NCBI RefSeq assembly: GCF_017052585.1
Contig: NZ_JAFFHZ010000001.1
Span: forward strand, 5,580,001 to 5,644,000
Direction of reading: 5' to 3'
Length of the DNA stretch: 64,000 bases
DNA from: Paenibacillus apiarius
Lineage (GTDB): Bacteria > Bacillota > Bacilli > Paenibacillales > Paenibacillaceae
The notes under the pieces were generated by a model. The model searched no databases and was not told the DNA's origin. It saw only the letters and a list, made by a program, of their open reading frames with translations. Position 1 is the stretch's first letter. Every line of letters starts with the position of its first letter. The position numbers and the translations under genes are program-made. Below, piece after piece: positions 43,923 to 53,948 of this stretch.

Positions 43923-45188
43923 ATGATGAACATTATCGATGAGCTGGAATGGCGCGATGCCATTAACCAACAAACGGATGCAGAAGGATTGCGCGCCTTA
44001 GTAAGCGAGAAATCGATCTCGCTATACTGCGGTGTCGATCCTACCGGTGACAGCATGCATATCGGTCACTTGATACCGTTCATGATGTTGAAACGATTCC
44101 AGCTTGCAGGCCACCGTCCCGTCATTTTGATTGGCGGAGCTACAGGGACAATTGGTGATCCGAGCGGTCGGCAAACAGAGCGCCACTTGCAAACGATGGA
44201 ACAAGTACAGAAAAATGTGGATGCATTGACAGCCCAAATGAAAAAGCTGTTCGTCAACGACGGCGATACTGGACTGCGGATGGTAAACAATTATGATTGG
44301 ACATCTACCTTAACGATTCTGGATTTTTTGCGTGATTACGGGAAAAACTTCAGTGTCAATACGATGCTGGCTAAAGATATTGTGGCAAGCCGCCTGCAGA
44401 CTGGGATTTCCTTTACAGAGTTCTCCTACCAAATTCTCCAGTCTATTGATTTCCTTCATCTGTACAAGGAAGAAGACGTTCAATTGCAAATCGGCGGTGC
44501 TGATCAATGGGGCAACATTACAAGCGGTTTAGACTTGATTCGGAAAAAGGAAGGCCCCGAAGCGAAAGCATTCGGCTTGACCATTCCTTTGATGCTGAAA
44601 GCGGACGGCACGAAATTTGGGAAAACGGCAGGCGGTGCGATCTGGCTCGATCCGAAGAAAACGACTCCGTTCGAATTTTACCAGTTCTGGGCGAACACAG
44701 ACGATCGAGATGTCATTAAATATTTGAAGTTCTTCACCTTCTTGACGAAAGAGCAGATTGATGAACTGGAAGCTAAGGTGACGACGGAACCGCATAAACG
44801 TGAAGCGCAGCGCGTGCTCGCTGAAGAAATGACCAAGTTCGTTCATAGTGAAGACGCATTGCTTCAGGCGCAGAAAATTACAGAAGCTTTGTTCAGCGGT
44901 AACATCAAGTCGTTAACGGCTGATGAGATCGAGCAAGGATTCAAAGATATGCCTACCTTCCACGCTTCACGGGAAACGAAAAACATTGTGGATTGGTTAG
45001 TCGACTTGGGGATTGAACCATCCAAGCGACAAGCACGTGAAGATATTACGAACGGTGCTATCTCCCTTAATGGAGACAAAGTCGACGATCTTAATATGGA
45101 TGTAACGACAAGCAACTCTTTTGATGGACGATTCATCATTATTCGCAAAGGCAAAAAGAACTACAGCCTCGTGAAACTGGGTGAATAG
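43923..45188 (+). CDS. tyrS: Tyrosyl-tRNA synthetase, decarboxylase-locus copy
   Basis: A 421-residue class I synthetase. HIGHLIPFMML is the HIGH motif, KFGKTAGG the KMSKS-equivalent, and DPTGDSMH precedes it. A C-terminal S4-like RNA-binding domain covers about 350-421 (SKRQAREDITNGAISLNGDK). A tyrS gene heading a tyrosine decarboxylase cluster is the layout known from enterococci and lactobacilli, so this is likely a second copy specific to that locus. It has its own terminator. Confidence 0.93.
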   Translation: MMNIIDELEWRDAINQQTDAEGLRALVSEKSISLYCGVDPTGDSMHIGHLIPFMMLKRFQLAGHRPVILIGGATGTIGDPSGRQTERHLQTMEQVQKNVDALTAQMKKLFVNDGDTGLRMVNNYDWTSTLTILDFLRDYGKNFSVNTMLAKDIVASRLQTGISFTEFSYQILQSIDFLHLYKEEDVQLQIGGADQWGNITSGLDLIRKKEGPEAKAFGLTIPLMLKADGTKFGKTAGGAIWLDPKKTTPFEFYQFWANTDDRDVIKYLKFFTFLTKEQIDELEAKVTTEPHKREAQRVLAEEMTKFVHSEDALLQAQKITEALFSGNIKSLTADEIEQGFKDMPTFHASRETKNIVDWLVDLGIEPSKRQAREDITNGAISLNGDKVDDLNMDVTTSNSFDGRFIIIRKGKKNYSLVKLGE

Positions 45189-45222
45189 TTGCTGTTGGCA
45201 GGCATGATGTTCCTATCACATT

Positions 45223-45272
45223 AGGACTGGTTTTGAAGCCATATAGATGGCCGATAAACCAGTCCTTTTATT
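45223..45272 (+). terminator. tyrS terminator
   Basis: An 11-bp stem AGGACTGGTTT / AAACCAGTCCT, followed by a T-rich tail. It separates tyrS from tyrP, which needs its own promoter. Confidence 0.8.
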
Positions 45273-45490
45273 TTTTTGAATTATCCCATACAAAAACCAA
45301 AATGGCGCTCGACATTTATTCCACGATATCCCTCCGCAAGCTAAAAAAAACAGAATAAGACCATTTTCCGCAAGCCATTCTATAACTCATAACAGCATAG
45401 TGATGGGCTTTTCAATTGTTTTCCAGATTTTCATTCACATCAATTGGATGATGTTGAGAGAATAGCCAATGCAGAGAAAGTAGGTTGATT

Positions 45491-46900
45491 ATGCCCCATT
45501 CAAAAAATTTGACGTTGTTCGGGTTAATCGGTATTACAATGGCGTTCTTCGGTACCGTACGCAGCGTGCCGACTCTTTCCATTACGGGCTGGACACAGAT
45601 TTTCTATATGCTGGTTGCGGCAATTTTGTTCGCGCTGCCAATTGCATTGATGTCCGCCGAACTGTCGACAGGATTCCCGGAAGAGGGAGGTCCGCAAGTA
45701 TGGGTCAAAAATGCGCTGGGGCAAAAATGGGGCTTCGTCACCTCATGGCTCTTATGGGTGCAAATGTTCTTCGGGATGGTTATGGTGGCTTCCACCGTAG
45801 GAATCTTGCTTGGGTATGTCATCAATGTTCCCGAGCTATCTTCAAACAACTACTTTATTTTTACAGTTATTCTTATTTCTTACTGGACTGTCACCTTATT
45901 AAATCTGAAGTTCGATATGGTCAAAATTGCCGGTAGCTGGGGCGCCATCATAGGGGTATATATCCCGTTCGTAATACTGGTTGTACTCGGTGTTATCTAT
46001 ATGTTTAAAAATGGAATTCGGACCGATAGCTACTTGGGTCATTTTAAAGCAAGCGAGTTGCTGCCCAATCTTGGGGACTTGGGGAGCTTGACTTACTTAT
46101 CAGGCATCATTTTTATCTTCGCAGGCGTAGAAATTTCATCGGTGCATGCGAACGAAATTGAAAATCCAAAACGAAATTATCCGATTGCGGTTATCGCATC
46201 CGTTATATTGCTCGTCATCTTCAACCTCATTGCCGGCTTGACTGTATCGAATGCGGTCCCGATGGGCACGTTAGAATTAGCCAACATTACGCAGCCTTAC
46301 ATGATTTTTAGCGAAAACTTAGGTTTACCACCTATTTTTGTAAATATTATTTCTGCGATGATTTTGATTGGGGTGCTCGTGCAATTGAGCGCATGGGTGC
46401 TCGGACCAAGCAAATCGATGATTAAAGTTGCTGACGAAGGCAGCTTGCCTCCGTTCTTCCAGAAGAGAACGAAGAAGAATATTCCGATTACGTTCGTATT
46501 GATTCAAGCAATCGTGATTTCGATTGTATCTGTTCTGTATATTGTGGTACCCGATGTGAACAGCGCTTTCTTGATTATGACGATTACGACGACAATTCTG
46601 TACTGTATCGTCTATGCGTTGATAGCCATTTCAGCTATACGCTTGCGCTATAAAATGCCGCAAGTGAAAAGATCGTTCCGACTCGGCAGCAACGGCAATG
46701 GTCTGATGTGGTTCGTCTCGTTGTTGTCACTGCTCAGTGTTGCCATTACCCTGACGGTCAGCTTGATTCCGCCTTCTATTCTGGATCCGGGCCAATACAC
46801 AGGTTACATCATTTTTCAAGTAGCGGCAACGATTGTGATGGTAGGGATTGCACTTATGATTAATAAACTGAAAAAGCCAAGCTGGAAGAAAAGTGAATGA
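45491..46900 (+). CDS. tyrP: Tyrosine/tyramine antiporter
   Basis: A 469-residue APC-superfamily permease of about twelve helices, related to GadC-type amino-acid/amine exchangers. Conserved blocks include SAELSTGFPEEGGPQVW, AGVEISSVHANEIENPKRNYP and VPFVILVVLG-like helix sequence. Placement between tyrS and the decarboxylase identifies it as the exchanger importing tyrosine and exporting tyramine, which creates proton motive force. ATG 45491 is preferred over TTG 45485. Substrate assignment rests on context. Confidence 0.88.
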   Translation: MPHSKNLTLFGLIGITMAFFGTVRSVPTLSITGWTQIFYMLVAAILFALPIALMSAELSTGFPEEGGPQVWVKNALGQKWGFVTSWLLWVQMFFGMVMVASTVGILLGYVINVPELSSNNYFIFTVILISYWTVTLLNLKFDMVKIAGSWGAIIGVYIPFVILVVLGVIYMFKNGIRTDSYLGHFKASELLPNLGDLGSLTYLSGIIFIFAGVEISSVHANEIENPKRNYPIAVIASVILLVIFNLIAGLTVSNAVPMGTLELANITQPYMIFSENLGLPPIFVNIISAMILIGVLVQLSAWVLGPSKSMIKVADEGSLPPFFQKRTKKNIPITFVLIQAIVISIVSVLYIVVPDVNSAFLIMTITTTILYCIVYALIAISAIRLRYKMPQVKRSFRLGSNGNGLMWFVSLLSLLSVAITLTVSLIPPSILDPGQYTGYIIFQVAATIVMVGIALMINKLKKPSWKKSE

Positions 46901-46960
46901 ATTCACAATATGACTTCATTTTCCATCATACACGTTTGACTCATAATAGGAGGACTGCAC

Positions 46961-48823
46961 ATGAACTATCCACTCCCGGAAATCAATCTGAAAGCATTGT
47001 TCCTTGGCGATAAAGGAGAAAACGTCGATCTTTTTAAAGAAATCCTATTGAAAGTCGTAGATGAGCATGTGGGCTGGCGTCAGAATTACCAACCGCAAGA
47101 TTTACCTGTAATTACACCTTACGACAAAAGCTCGCAAAGCTTCGAAGATACGGTGAACCATATGCGCACGGTGTTCAACGAGTTGTCTTCCAAGCTTCGT
47201 ACCGACTCGCTGCCATGGCATACCGCTGGCCGCTTTTGGGGACATATGAACTCGGAAACATTGATGCCGGCGATTATTGCTTACACCGCTGCCATGCTAT
47301 GGAACGGCAACAACGTTGCATATGAATCGTCTCCGGGCACTTCGCAGATGGAAGAAGAAGTTGGTCATCAATTGGCCAAAATGATGAGTTATAAGGAAAA
47401 CGAAAGCTGGGGACATATTTGTGCCGACGGTTCCATCGCCAACTTGGAAGGACTATGGTACGCAAGAAACATGAAGTCCTTGCCTCTAGCCATTAAAGAA
47501 GCGGCTCCTGAATACGTGGAAGGGAAATCCGAGTGGGAATTGCTGAACATGTCTACCAAAGAAATTTTGGACATCATGGAGCAAATTCCTGACAAGCTGG
47601 ATGATGTGAAATCCCACTCAGCTCGCAGCGGCAGATATCTTGATAAATTAGGAAAATGGCTCATTCCGCAAACGAAGCATTACTCTTGGATGAAAGCAGC
47701 TGATATCATTGGCATCGGCCTCGATTCCGTAGAAGCGATCGATGTAGACAGCAGTTATCGCATGGATGTGGACAAGCTGGAAGCGAAAATACGCGAATTG
47801 GCTGCAGAGAACATTCCCGTGCTTGGAGTGGTTGGTGTCGTAGGCAGTACGGAAGAAGGTCAAATTGATCACATCGATAAAATCGTTCAACTTCGTGAGA
47901 AACTGGCTTCAGAAGGAATTTACTACTATATCCATGTCGATGCTGCTTATGGCGGATACGCGCGCGCCATCTTCTTGGATGAAAATGACGAGTTCCTTGA
48001 TTATGACAAGATAGATGAAGTGTACAAACGGTATAACATCTTTACGGATATGAAATTGAAAGATCAATGGTTAACCGAAGATATATATAACGCCTTTAAA
48101 GCAATGAGCCAGGTCGAAACGATTACAATTGACCCCCACAAAATGGGATATATTCCTTACTCTGCCGGTGCAATCGTCATTAAGGACAGCCGGATGCGGG
48201 ACGCTATTTCATACTTTGCAACTTATGTTTTTGAGAAAAATGCGGACATTCCGGCATTGCTTGGCGCGTATATCCTCGAAGGCTCCAAAGCGGGCGCAAC
48301 CGCTGCGGCGGTATGGACGGCTCACAAAGTGCTGCCTCTGAACGTTACAGGCTATGGCAAGCTGATGGGTGCCAGCATTGAGGGGGCCTACCGCTTTTAC
48401 AACTTCTTGATGGACAAGTCCTTCAACGTCAATGGCAAAATCATTCGTGTCCATCCTTTGACCAAGCCTGACTTCAATATGGTTGATTATGTATTCAACG
48501 AAGAAGGCAATACCGATCTGGAGAAAATGAACAAGCTCAATCATGATTTCTTTGATTATGCTTCATATGTGAAGGGCGAACTGTACAACAATGAGTTCAT
48601 CACATCTCATACAGACTTTGCAATTCCCGACTATGGCAGCAGTCCGCTTTCATTCGTGCAAAAACTCGGATTCAGCAGAGAAGAATGGGATCGTGCCGGC
48701 AAAGTTACCATTCTTCGCGCTTGCGCATTGTCTCCGTATGCGCATGATGAAGAAGTGTTCGAAGAATATATGGTCAAGATCGAAAATGCCATGCAAGAAA
48801 AACTTGAAAAAATATTGGCATGA
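46961..48823 (+). CDS. tdcA: Tyrosine decarboxylase
   Basis: A 620-residue PLP enzyme, the same length as the enterococcal enzyme. The PLP lysine lies in [15 protein letters not shown], and [34 protein letters not shown] and [11 protein letters not shown] are strongly conserved in tyrosine decarboxylases. It converts tyrosine to tyramine and consumes a proton, raising internal pH. It is linked to tyrP and nhaC on the same strand with short gaps. The enzyme name is confident; a preference for L-DOPA or phenylalanine as side substrates is possible. Confidence 0.96.
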   Translation: MNYPLPEINLKALFLGDKGENVDLFKEILLKVVDEHVGWRQNYQPQDLPVITPYDKSSQSFEDTVNHMRTVFNELSSKLRTDSLPWHTAGRFWGHMNSETLMPAIIAYTAAMLWNGNNVAYESSPGTSQMEEEVGHQLAKMMSYKENESWGHICADGSIANLEGLWYARNMKSLPLAIKEAAPEYVEGKSEWELLNMSTKEILDIMEQIPDKLDDVKSHSARSGRYLDKLGKWLIPQTKHYSWMKAADIIGIGLDSVEAIDVDSSYRMDVDKLEAKIRELAAENIPVLGVVGVVGSTEEGQIDHIDKIVQLREKLASEGIYYYIHVDAAYGGYARAIFLDENDEFLDYDKIDEVYKRYNIFTDMKLKDQWLTEDIYNAFKAMSQVETITIDPHKMGYIPYSAGAIVIKDSRMRDAISYFATYVFEKNADIPALLGAYILEGSKAGATAAAVWTAHKVLPLNVTGYGKLMGASIEGAYRFYNFLMDKSFNVNGKIIRVHPLTKPDFNMVDYVFNEEGNTDLEKMNKLNHDFFDYASYVKGELYNNEFITSHTDFAIPDYGSSPLSFVQKLGFSREEWDRAGKVTILRACALSPYAHDEEVFEEYMVKIENAMQEKLEKILA

Positions 48824-48877
48824 AATAAACGAAAATCAAAAATAGGGAAGGCTGTTACAAAATAAGGAGTTCAGCTT

Positions 48878-50251
48878 ATGAAGAAAGAAGTAACGCTAAA
48901 AGAAAGTCTATTTCTTTTAGTTGCATTGTTAGCGATTATAGGCGCTTGCATCATAGGCATTGGCATGGATCCGCAAATTCCGATATTAATCTCCTTGGGA
49001 ATTACTATCGTCTTCGCCAAAAGTAAGGGTGTATCTTGGGAGCGCGTTCATAAAGGCATTCAGGATGGGATTACACCAGGATTAATACCGATTCTTATCT
49101 TTATGCTAATCGGAGCATTAATCAGTGCATGGATTGCTGCGGGAACGATTCCGACGATTATGGTATATGGCTTCGGTATTTTATCCGCAAAGTATTTTTT
49201 GCCTTCTGTCTTTGTCATATGCGCCGTTGTGGGTATTACGGTAGGAAGTTCCTTCACGACAATATCCACGATAGGCATTGCATTTTTCGGTATGGGGCAA
49301 ATTATGGGCTATCATCCCGCCATCACGACAGGAGCTATCGTCTCAGGCGCCTTCTTAGGGAACAATATCTCTCCTTTATCAGATACGACGAACCTGGCTT
49401 CCGCTATTGCCGAAGTTGAATTATTCGAGCATATCCGTTACATGATGCAGGTTGTCATTCCGTCATTCTTTATCTCGCTTGTATTCTTCTGGGTTGCAGG
49501 ACATCCGCAGGTTCTGTCGACAGGCAATCAAATCAATGAGCTTGTTCATACGTTTCAATCCTCTTTCAGTATTTCTGCGGTCACTTTACTTCCGGTGCTC
49601 ATCCTGTTCTTATGCGCTTGGAGGAAAATACCGGCTATTCCGACCCTCTTGTCGAGTATTGCATGTACGATTGGTGTGCTGTATATCTATCATCCGCATA
49701 CAAGCTTACTGGACATATCCAAGCTGTTGCAAAACGGATATGTAGCCCGTACAGGAGTGGACAATGTAGACAAGCTGTTGTCACGAGGCGGTATTCAGAG
49801 CATGATGTGGTCTGTCTCATTAATTCTTCTGGCATTAGCGTTAGGCGGCTTGCTTGTGGAACTGAATATAATCAAATCTTTGATTTCGCGCATTACAAAT
49901 TTCGTGAATACGAAAGGCAAACTCATCATAATGACGGCAATCAGCTCCATGGGCGTCAACCTTCTGCTCGGGGAGCAATATTTATCCATTATTTTGCCGG
50001 GTAAAGCTTTCAAATCTCAATATGATGAGATTCAGTTAAGCCGCAAAGAAATGTCAAGAATCATTGCGAATTCAGGGGCGGCATTTAATGCGCTCATCCC
50101 TTGGGGCGTTAGCGGTGTATTTATTGCCGGCACGTTAGGGGTATCCACGCTGGAATATTTTCCATTTGCGATCTTTTGCATCGTTGCTCCTCTACTTAAC
50201 ATCTTGCTGGGATTCATGAAAAAGAGGGCGAAGTCATCACAAAAAGCATGA
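48878..50251 (+). CDS. nhaC: NhaC-type Na+/H+ antiporter
   Basis: A 457-residue antiporter of about twelve helices. GNNISPLSDTTNLASA is the NhaC/MleN signature, and GEQYLSIILPG is also conserved. Such a gene closes the tyramine cluster of enterococci. It probably helps hold cytoplasmic pH and sodium during tyrosine decarboxylation. It starts 54 bp after tdcA, and a strong terminator follows. Confidence 0.93.
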   Translation: MKKEVTLKESLFLLVALLAIIGACIIGIGMDPQIPILISLGITIVFAKSKGVSWERVHKGIQDGITPGLIPILIFMLIGALISAWIAAGTIPTIMVYGFGILSAKYFLPSVFVICAVVGITVGSSFTTISTIGIAFFGMGQIMGYHPAITTGAIVSGAFLGNNISPLSDTTNLASAIAEVELFEHIRYMMQVVIPSFFISLVFFWVAGHPQVLSTGNQINELVHTFQSSFSISAVTLLPVLILFLCAWRKIPAIPTLLSSIACTIGVLYIYHPHTSLLDISKLLQNGYVARTGVDNVDKLLSRGGIQSMMWSVSLILLALALGGLLVELNIIKSLISRITNFVNTKGKLIIMTAISSMGVNLLLGEQYLSIILPGKAFKSQYDEIQLSRKEMSRIIANSGAAFNALIPWGVSGVFIAGTLGVSTLEYFPFAIFCIVAPLLNILLGFMKKRAKSSQKA

Positions 50252-50279
50252 TTCTCAATCATGCCCCACAATGAATCAG

Positions 50280-50303
50280 ACCGCGAAAACGCGGTTTTTT
50301 TTA
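50280..50303 (+). terminator. Terminator of tyramine operon
   Basis: A 6-bp GC stem ACCGCG / CGCGGT, loop AAAA, T8 tract. Confidence 0.85.
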
Positions 50304-50419
50304 TTGCATCCTATTGACATGTAAATAAACATAAATATAATAAATCTATGATATTAATAGACAATTATTAAATTTGTTTATTTATAATCAAAAAGAAACA
50401 AGAAAGGAGAGTGGATGCA

Positions 50420-51646
50420 TTGTTGAACAACCGTTATGTCCGCACGATTATGATATCGCGCGTGCTCCTGCATTTGGGCATTTGGGTCAGAAATTTTGCC
50501 ATACTGTTATACGTAACCGATGTGACGGACAACGATCCCATGTATGTATCGCTTATTTCCGTCGCGGAATATGCGCCTATTTTTTTATTCGCCATTATAG
50601 GAGGAACGTTCGCCGATCGCTGGAAGCCGAAACGAACCATGGTTGGATGCGACCTATTGTCCGCTGCATCCGTCATTGCGATCTTGCTATTTCTTAGTTA
50701 CGGATCCTGGCAGGCATTATTTTTGGCGACCTTGGTATCCGCCGTATTGTCCCAATTTTCACAGCCTTCGGCAATGAAGCTGTTCAAGCAGCATGTGCCG
50801 GCCGAGCAGCTGCAGGGGGTTATGGCCCTGTTCCAGTCGCTGATGGCATTCTTTATGGTAATCGGGCCGATCCTGGGCACGTTCATCTATCAACAGTACG
50901 GAATCGAGATCTCAATCGCCGTGATGGGGGTGCTGTTTTTGGGCTCCGCGTTTATCCTGTCTCTGCTGCCGCGGGACATCGAGGAGATGGATGCAAGACA
51001 ACATCCTAATTTTGTACGGGAATTGAAGGATGGTTTCCGTTATGTTTGGACCAATCGGATGCTGCGAACGTTATGGGGAACCTTTTCCGTTGCTGGATTA
51101 GCTGCCGGCCTCATTCAACCGATGATGCTTTTCGTAGCGATAGAGAATTTGGGACGGGATAAAGCTTTCCTGCAATGGCTTCTGATGGCCAATGGCGCAG
51201 CCATGCTCGCAGGAGGGGCCTTCATTATGGGGGTAGCCAAGAAAGTGAATCCGCAAACCTTGCTCGCTTTCGGACTGCTGGTCAGTTCGCTCGGAACAAT
51301 CGGGATCGGGTGGTCGACGAGTGCTCCGCTGACGATTATGCTGCAGGTGATGACCGGATTATGTTACCCTTGCATCCATATCGGCATTAATACGATGATT
51401 CTGAAAAATACGGAAGGCGCGTATATGGGCCGGGTCGGAGGCGTAATGACACCGATGTTCATGGGCATGATGGTTGTCGGAATGTCTTTTGCGGGATTGC
51501 TTAAGGACGTGCTTTCTTTATTCACGGTGTTCGTTTCAAGCGGAGTTTTGTTCTTCCTCGGAACGCTGCTGTTGATTCCGCTCCTTGGCGAGGAGCGCAA
51601 GGCGGGCGGAGAACCGCAAGCGGCTCAGCCGCTGGATCATCATTAA
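50420..51646 (+). CDS. MFS transporter
   Basis: A 408-residue major facilitator of about twelve helices. The loop 2-3 signature is GGTFADRWKPKRTMVG. VLSQFSQPSAMKLFKQHVP is typical of DHA3-type MFS efflux proteins related to macrolide exporters. TTG 50420 is ten bases after AAAGGAG; GTG 50411 is immediately after it. The substrate is unknown. Confidence 0.85.
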   Translation: MLNNRYVRTIMISRVLLHLGIWVRNFAILLYVTDVTDNDPMYVSLISVAEYAPIFLFAIIGGTFADRWKPKRTMVGCDLLSAASVIAILLFLSYGSWQALFLATLVSAVLSQFSQPSAMKLFKQHVPAEQLQGVMALFQSLMAFFMVIGPILGTFIYQQYGIEISIAVMGVLFLGSAFILSLLPRDIEEMDARQHPNFVRELKDGFRYVWTNRMLRTLWGTFSVAGLAAGLIQPMMLFVAIENLGRDKAFLQWLLMANGAAMLAGGAFIMGVAKKVNPQTLLAFGLLVSSLGTIGIGWSTSAPLTIMLQVMTGLCYPCIHIGINTMILKNTEGAYMGRVGGVMTPMFMGMMVVGMSFAGLLKDVLSLFTVFVSSGVLFFLGTLLLIPLLGEERKAGGEPQAAQPLDHH

Positions 51647-51656
51647 AGCAACGGCG

Positions 51657-51692
51657 CAATACCCTCAGTCATCATTCATTCTGAGGGTATTG
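51657..51692. terminator. Terminator hairpin
   Basis: A 12-bp perfect stem CAATACCCTCAG / CTGAGGGTATTG between convergent genes. Confidence 0.65.
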
Positions 51693-51728
51693 TCGATGAG
51701 AGGGCTTTACAAGGTCCAGCCAGATTAT

Positions 51729-52547
51729 TTACAGGTTGCTCATTGTTTTGTTTACCGGTTTCAGAAATTCTGATAGTCTCTTAAATACAATCTGTTCCTC
51801 GCTCATTTTCTCCATCTGTTCTTTTAGAACGGAAGCCGTTATTTTGCCAGCTGTGCCGACGTGTCCTATTGCAATGCATACATTGTGTCGAAGCAAATGC
51901 TCGCGCATCAACATGAATTGTTTTTGGATCGCCGACCGCGTATGAATGTCGTCTAGAAATATATGGTTTTCGAGACTCGGCACATTGACCTCGCCCGCTA
52001 TCTTTGCCACGACGCTGCGATAATTGGTGTGGCTATCCAAGAAAAATAGTCCTCGTTCTTTGCATGCTTGAAGCACATTCCTCATCACTCGCGGATCGAC
52101 CGTAGCCTTTGAACCCATGTGATTGTTCATACCTACCGCATAAGGGACATTATCAATGGCCGCATGAACCCGCCTCCGAATTTCTTCATCAGTCAGCTCG
52201 GTTGTAATTGCCCCCGGTCCAAGCCAATGTTTTTTTCCCGACAAGGCCTCCATTGGCATATGGACGATGACATCATGTCCGGCAGCATGCGCACGCTTGG
52301 CATCGTTGACCGTATGCGGCATGAACGGCATGACGGCGACAGTTACTCGAAACGGAAGCTCTATGATTTCTTGGGTGCCTCTCGCGTTATTGCCGAAGTC
52401 ATCGATGACGATGATAGCGGTCTTTTGCTCTTTCTGTCCAGGCAAGGAGTAAGCACCTTCCGGAGAATTCAGAAGCATTGCAAATATGGCTGCGAAGGTC
52501 AATATCTTGCACAAGGTGATCCTATTTGAGCTTTTCATCATCCACAT
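51729..52547 (-). CDS. Divergent polysaccharide deacetylase family protein
   Basis: A 272-residue exported protein with a signal sequence (LTFAAIFAMLLNS). TAIIVIDDFGNNARG starts the barrel and carries the Asp, with VHMPMEAL, GMNNHMGSKAT and FFLDSHTNYRS following, as in the YibQ-like divergent polysaccharide deacetylase family (DUF610). It probably acts on cell-wall glycans; activity is unproven. Three Met codons at the start leave the exact initiation site open. Confidence 0.87.
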   Translation of the reverse strand: MWMMKSSNRITLCKILTFAAIFAMLLNSPEGAYSLPGQKEQKTAIIVIDDFGNNARGTQEIIELPFRVTVAVMPFMPHTVNDAKRAHAAGHDVIVHMPMEALSGKKHWLGPGAITTELTDEEIRRRVHAAIDNVPYAVGMNNHMGSKATVDPRVMRNVLQACKERGLFFLDSHTNYRSVVAKIAGEVNVPSLENHIFLDDIHTRSAIQKQFMLMREHLLRHNVCIAIGHVGTAGKITASVLKEQMEKMSEEQIVFKRLSEFLKPVNKTMSNL

Positions 52548-52721
52548 CCTATTTCATCTTCATTGCTATCGTGTGTTCGATTATGGGAATTCATACTGAT
52601 ATTTTTTAACAGCATCTTATATTTTGTGCTGGACATAATTAAACAAAACATTCAGATATCTGCATTCACATTCCATTCAATACAGACAATGATTTGATGT
52701 AAGGGAGAATCAAAGACAAGC

Positions 52722-53861
52722 ATGCGTAAAAAAATGTACTCGATAATATTAGTGATCTGCATCTTTTGCATGTCGATGTTGACACAAGCAGCCGCAGCGC
52801 CAAAAGAAGTGGATAAAGAGCTTGCTGCTTATATACAACAGTTGTTCTCGGATCGGGCCCAATTTTTGATTCACCGCGACAAAGACAGCTTAGACAGACA
52901 TTATGTAAGCTCAATTGCAACGAGCCGCAACGCGATGCGCCATGAAACGGACAGAGCCGAATATGTTCAAGCCTGGGCGGAGCGCAGAGGCATCCAATTC
53001 GTGGACGCGACAAGCCATGTGCGAATTATTCGGATAAACAAACAAAAGGACAAGGCTTATATTTCGACCGTAGAATCTTTGAAGCTCGACTATACGTACA
53101 TTCACAGCATGATGCCCGTTCAATCATTCGGCATCGGCACGCGTCATGCTTTGACCTTGACAAAGACGGACGGGAAGTGGCAATTGCTGCGGGAGTGGTA
53201 TTTGGATCCGCTAGAGGAAAATCCGAAGCTTATTCCGGATTCGGACGGCATGATACTAAGCTCAGATCGTCATATCGAATCATCAGAGCTGGGGAAGGAG
53301 TCGGCGGGATCGAATACAACACGGAAGTATAATCGCGACAAAGCTGTCGCTTATGCCAACAAATATGCAGGTGCGGCTTGGGGAGCAGGCAATAAACATC
53401 GATATCATCCGAATTATCGGGATTATACCGGGTTGGGCGGGGATTGCACCAACTTCGCATCCCAATGCATCGGGGACCGTGAAGAGGGCGGAGGCCTGCG
53501 AATGCGAGGCGGGTGGCGGCATTTCCAATACGTGGGCGGAAGCAGGACTTGGGTGCAGACCGATGCGTTCAAAGATTTCCTGCTAAGCAGCGGTTATGGC
53601 TCACTTATCGCAAGAGGGAGCTTTCAAGAAATCGTCACCGCGAACGAAAGGCATCCGTCTGGCGCTATCGCAAAGCTGCGGCCTGGCGATCTGATTGCTT
53701 ATATGCTCCGAGGCGACGTTGACCATTTTTCAATCGTTGTCGGTTTCGACATGAACGGATACCCGCTCGTGAACTCTCATACGGCTGATCGGTATCGGGT
53801 TCCCTTTGATCTCGGTTGGGATAAACATACCACCTACTTATTAATTCAGATCCGCGATTAA
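52722..53861 (+). CDS. Secreted amidase-domain (Amidase_6) protein
   Basis: A 379-residue exported protein with a signal peptide (residues 1-28), a helical/beta N-terminal half with many aromatic and charged residues, and a C-terminal Amidase_6 domain: GAGNKHRYHPNYRDY, then GGDCTNFASQCIG with the catalytic Cys, and DVDHFSIVVGFD with the His. The family is related to papain-like amidases of spore-formers and likely cuts peptide bonds in cell wall material. It is transcribed divergently from the deacetylase gene. Substrate unknown. Confidence 0.88.
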   Translation: MRKKMYSIILVICIFCMSMLTQAAAAPKEVDKELAAYIQQLFSDRAQFLIHRDKDSLDRHYVSSIATSRNAMRHETDRAEYVQAWAERRGIQFVDATSHVRIIRINKQKDKAYISTVESLKLDYTYIHSMMPVQSFGIGTRHALTLTKTDGKWQLLREWYLDPLEENPKLIPDSDGMILSSDRHIESSELGKESAGSNTTRKYNRDKAVAYANKYAGAAWGAGNKHRYHPNYRDYTGLGGDCTNFASQCIGDREEGGGLRMRGGWRHFQYVGGSRTWVQTDAFKDFLLSSGYGSLIARGSFQEIVTANERHPSGAIAKLRPGDLIAYMLRGDVDHFSIVVGFDMNGYPLVNSHTADRYRVPFDLGWDKHTTYLLIQIRD

Positions 53862-53948
53862 TGTGGCGGGGCGGCAAAAGAAACATATCGCGACTATTCC
53901 GATCATACAATGAGTAGGACAAGACGGAATGGTCGGTGATTACAATTG

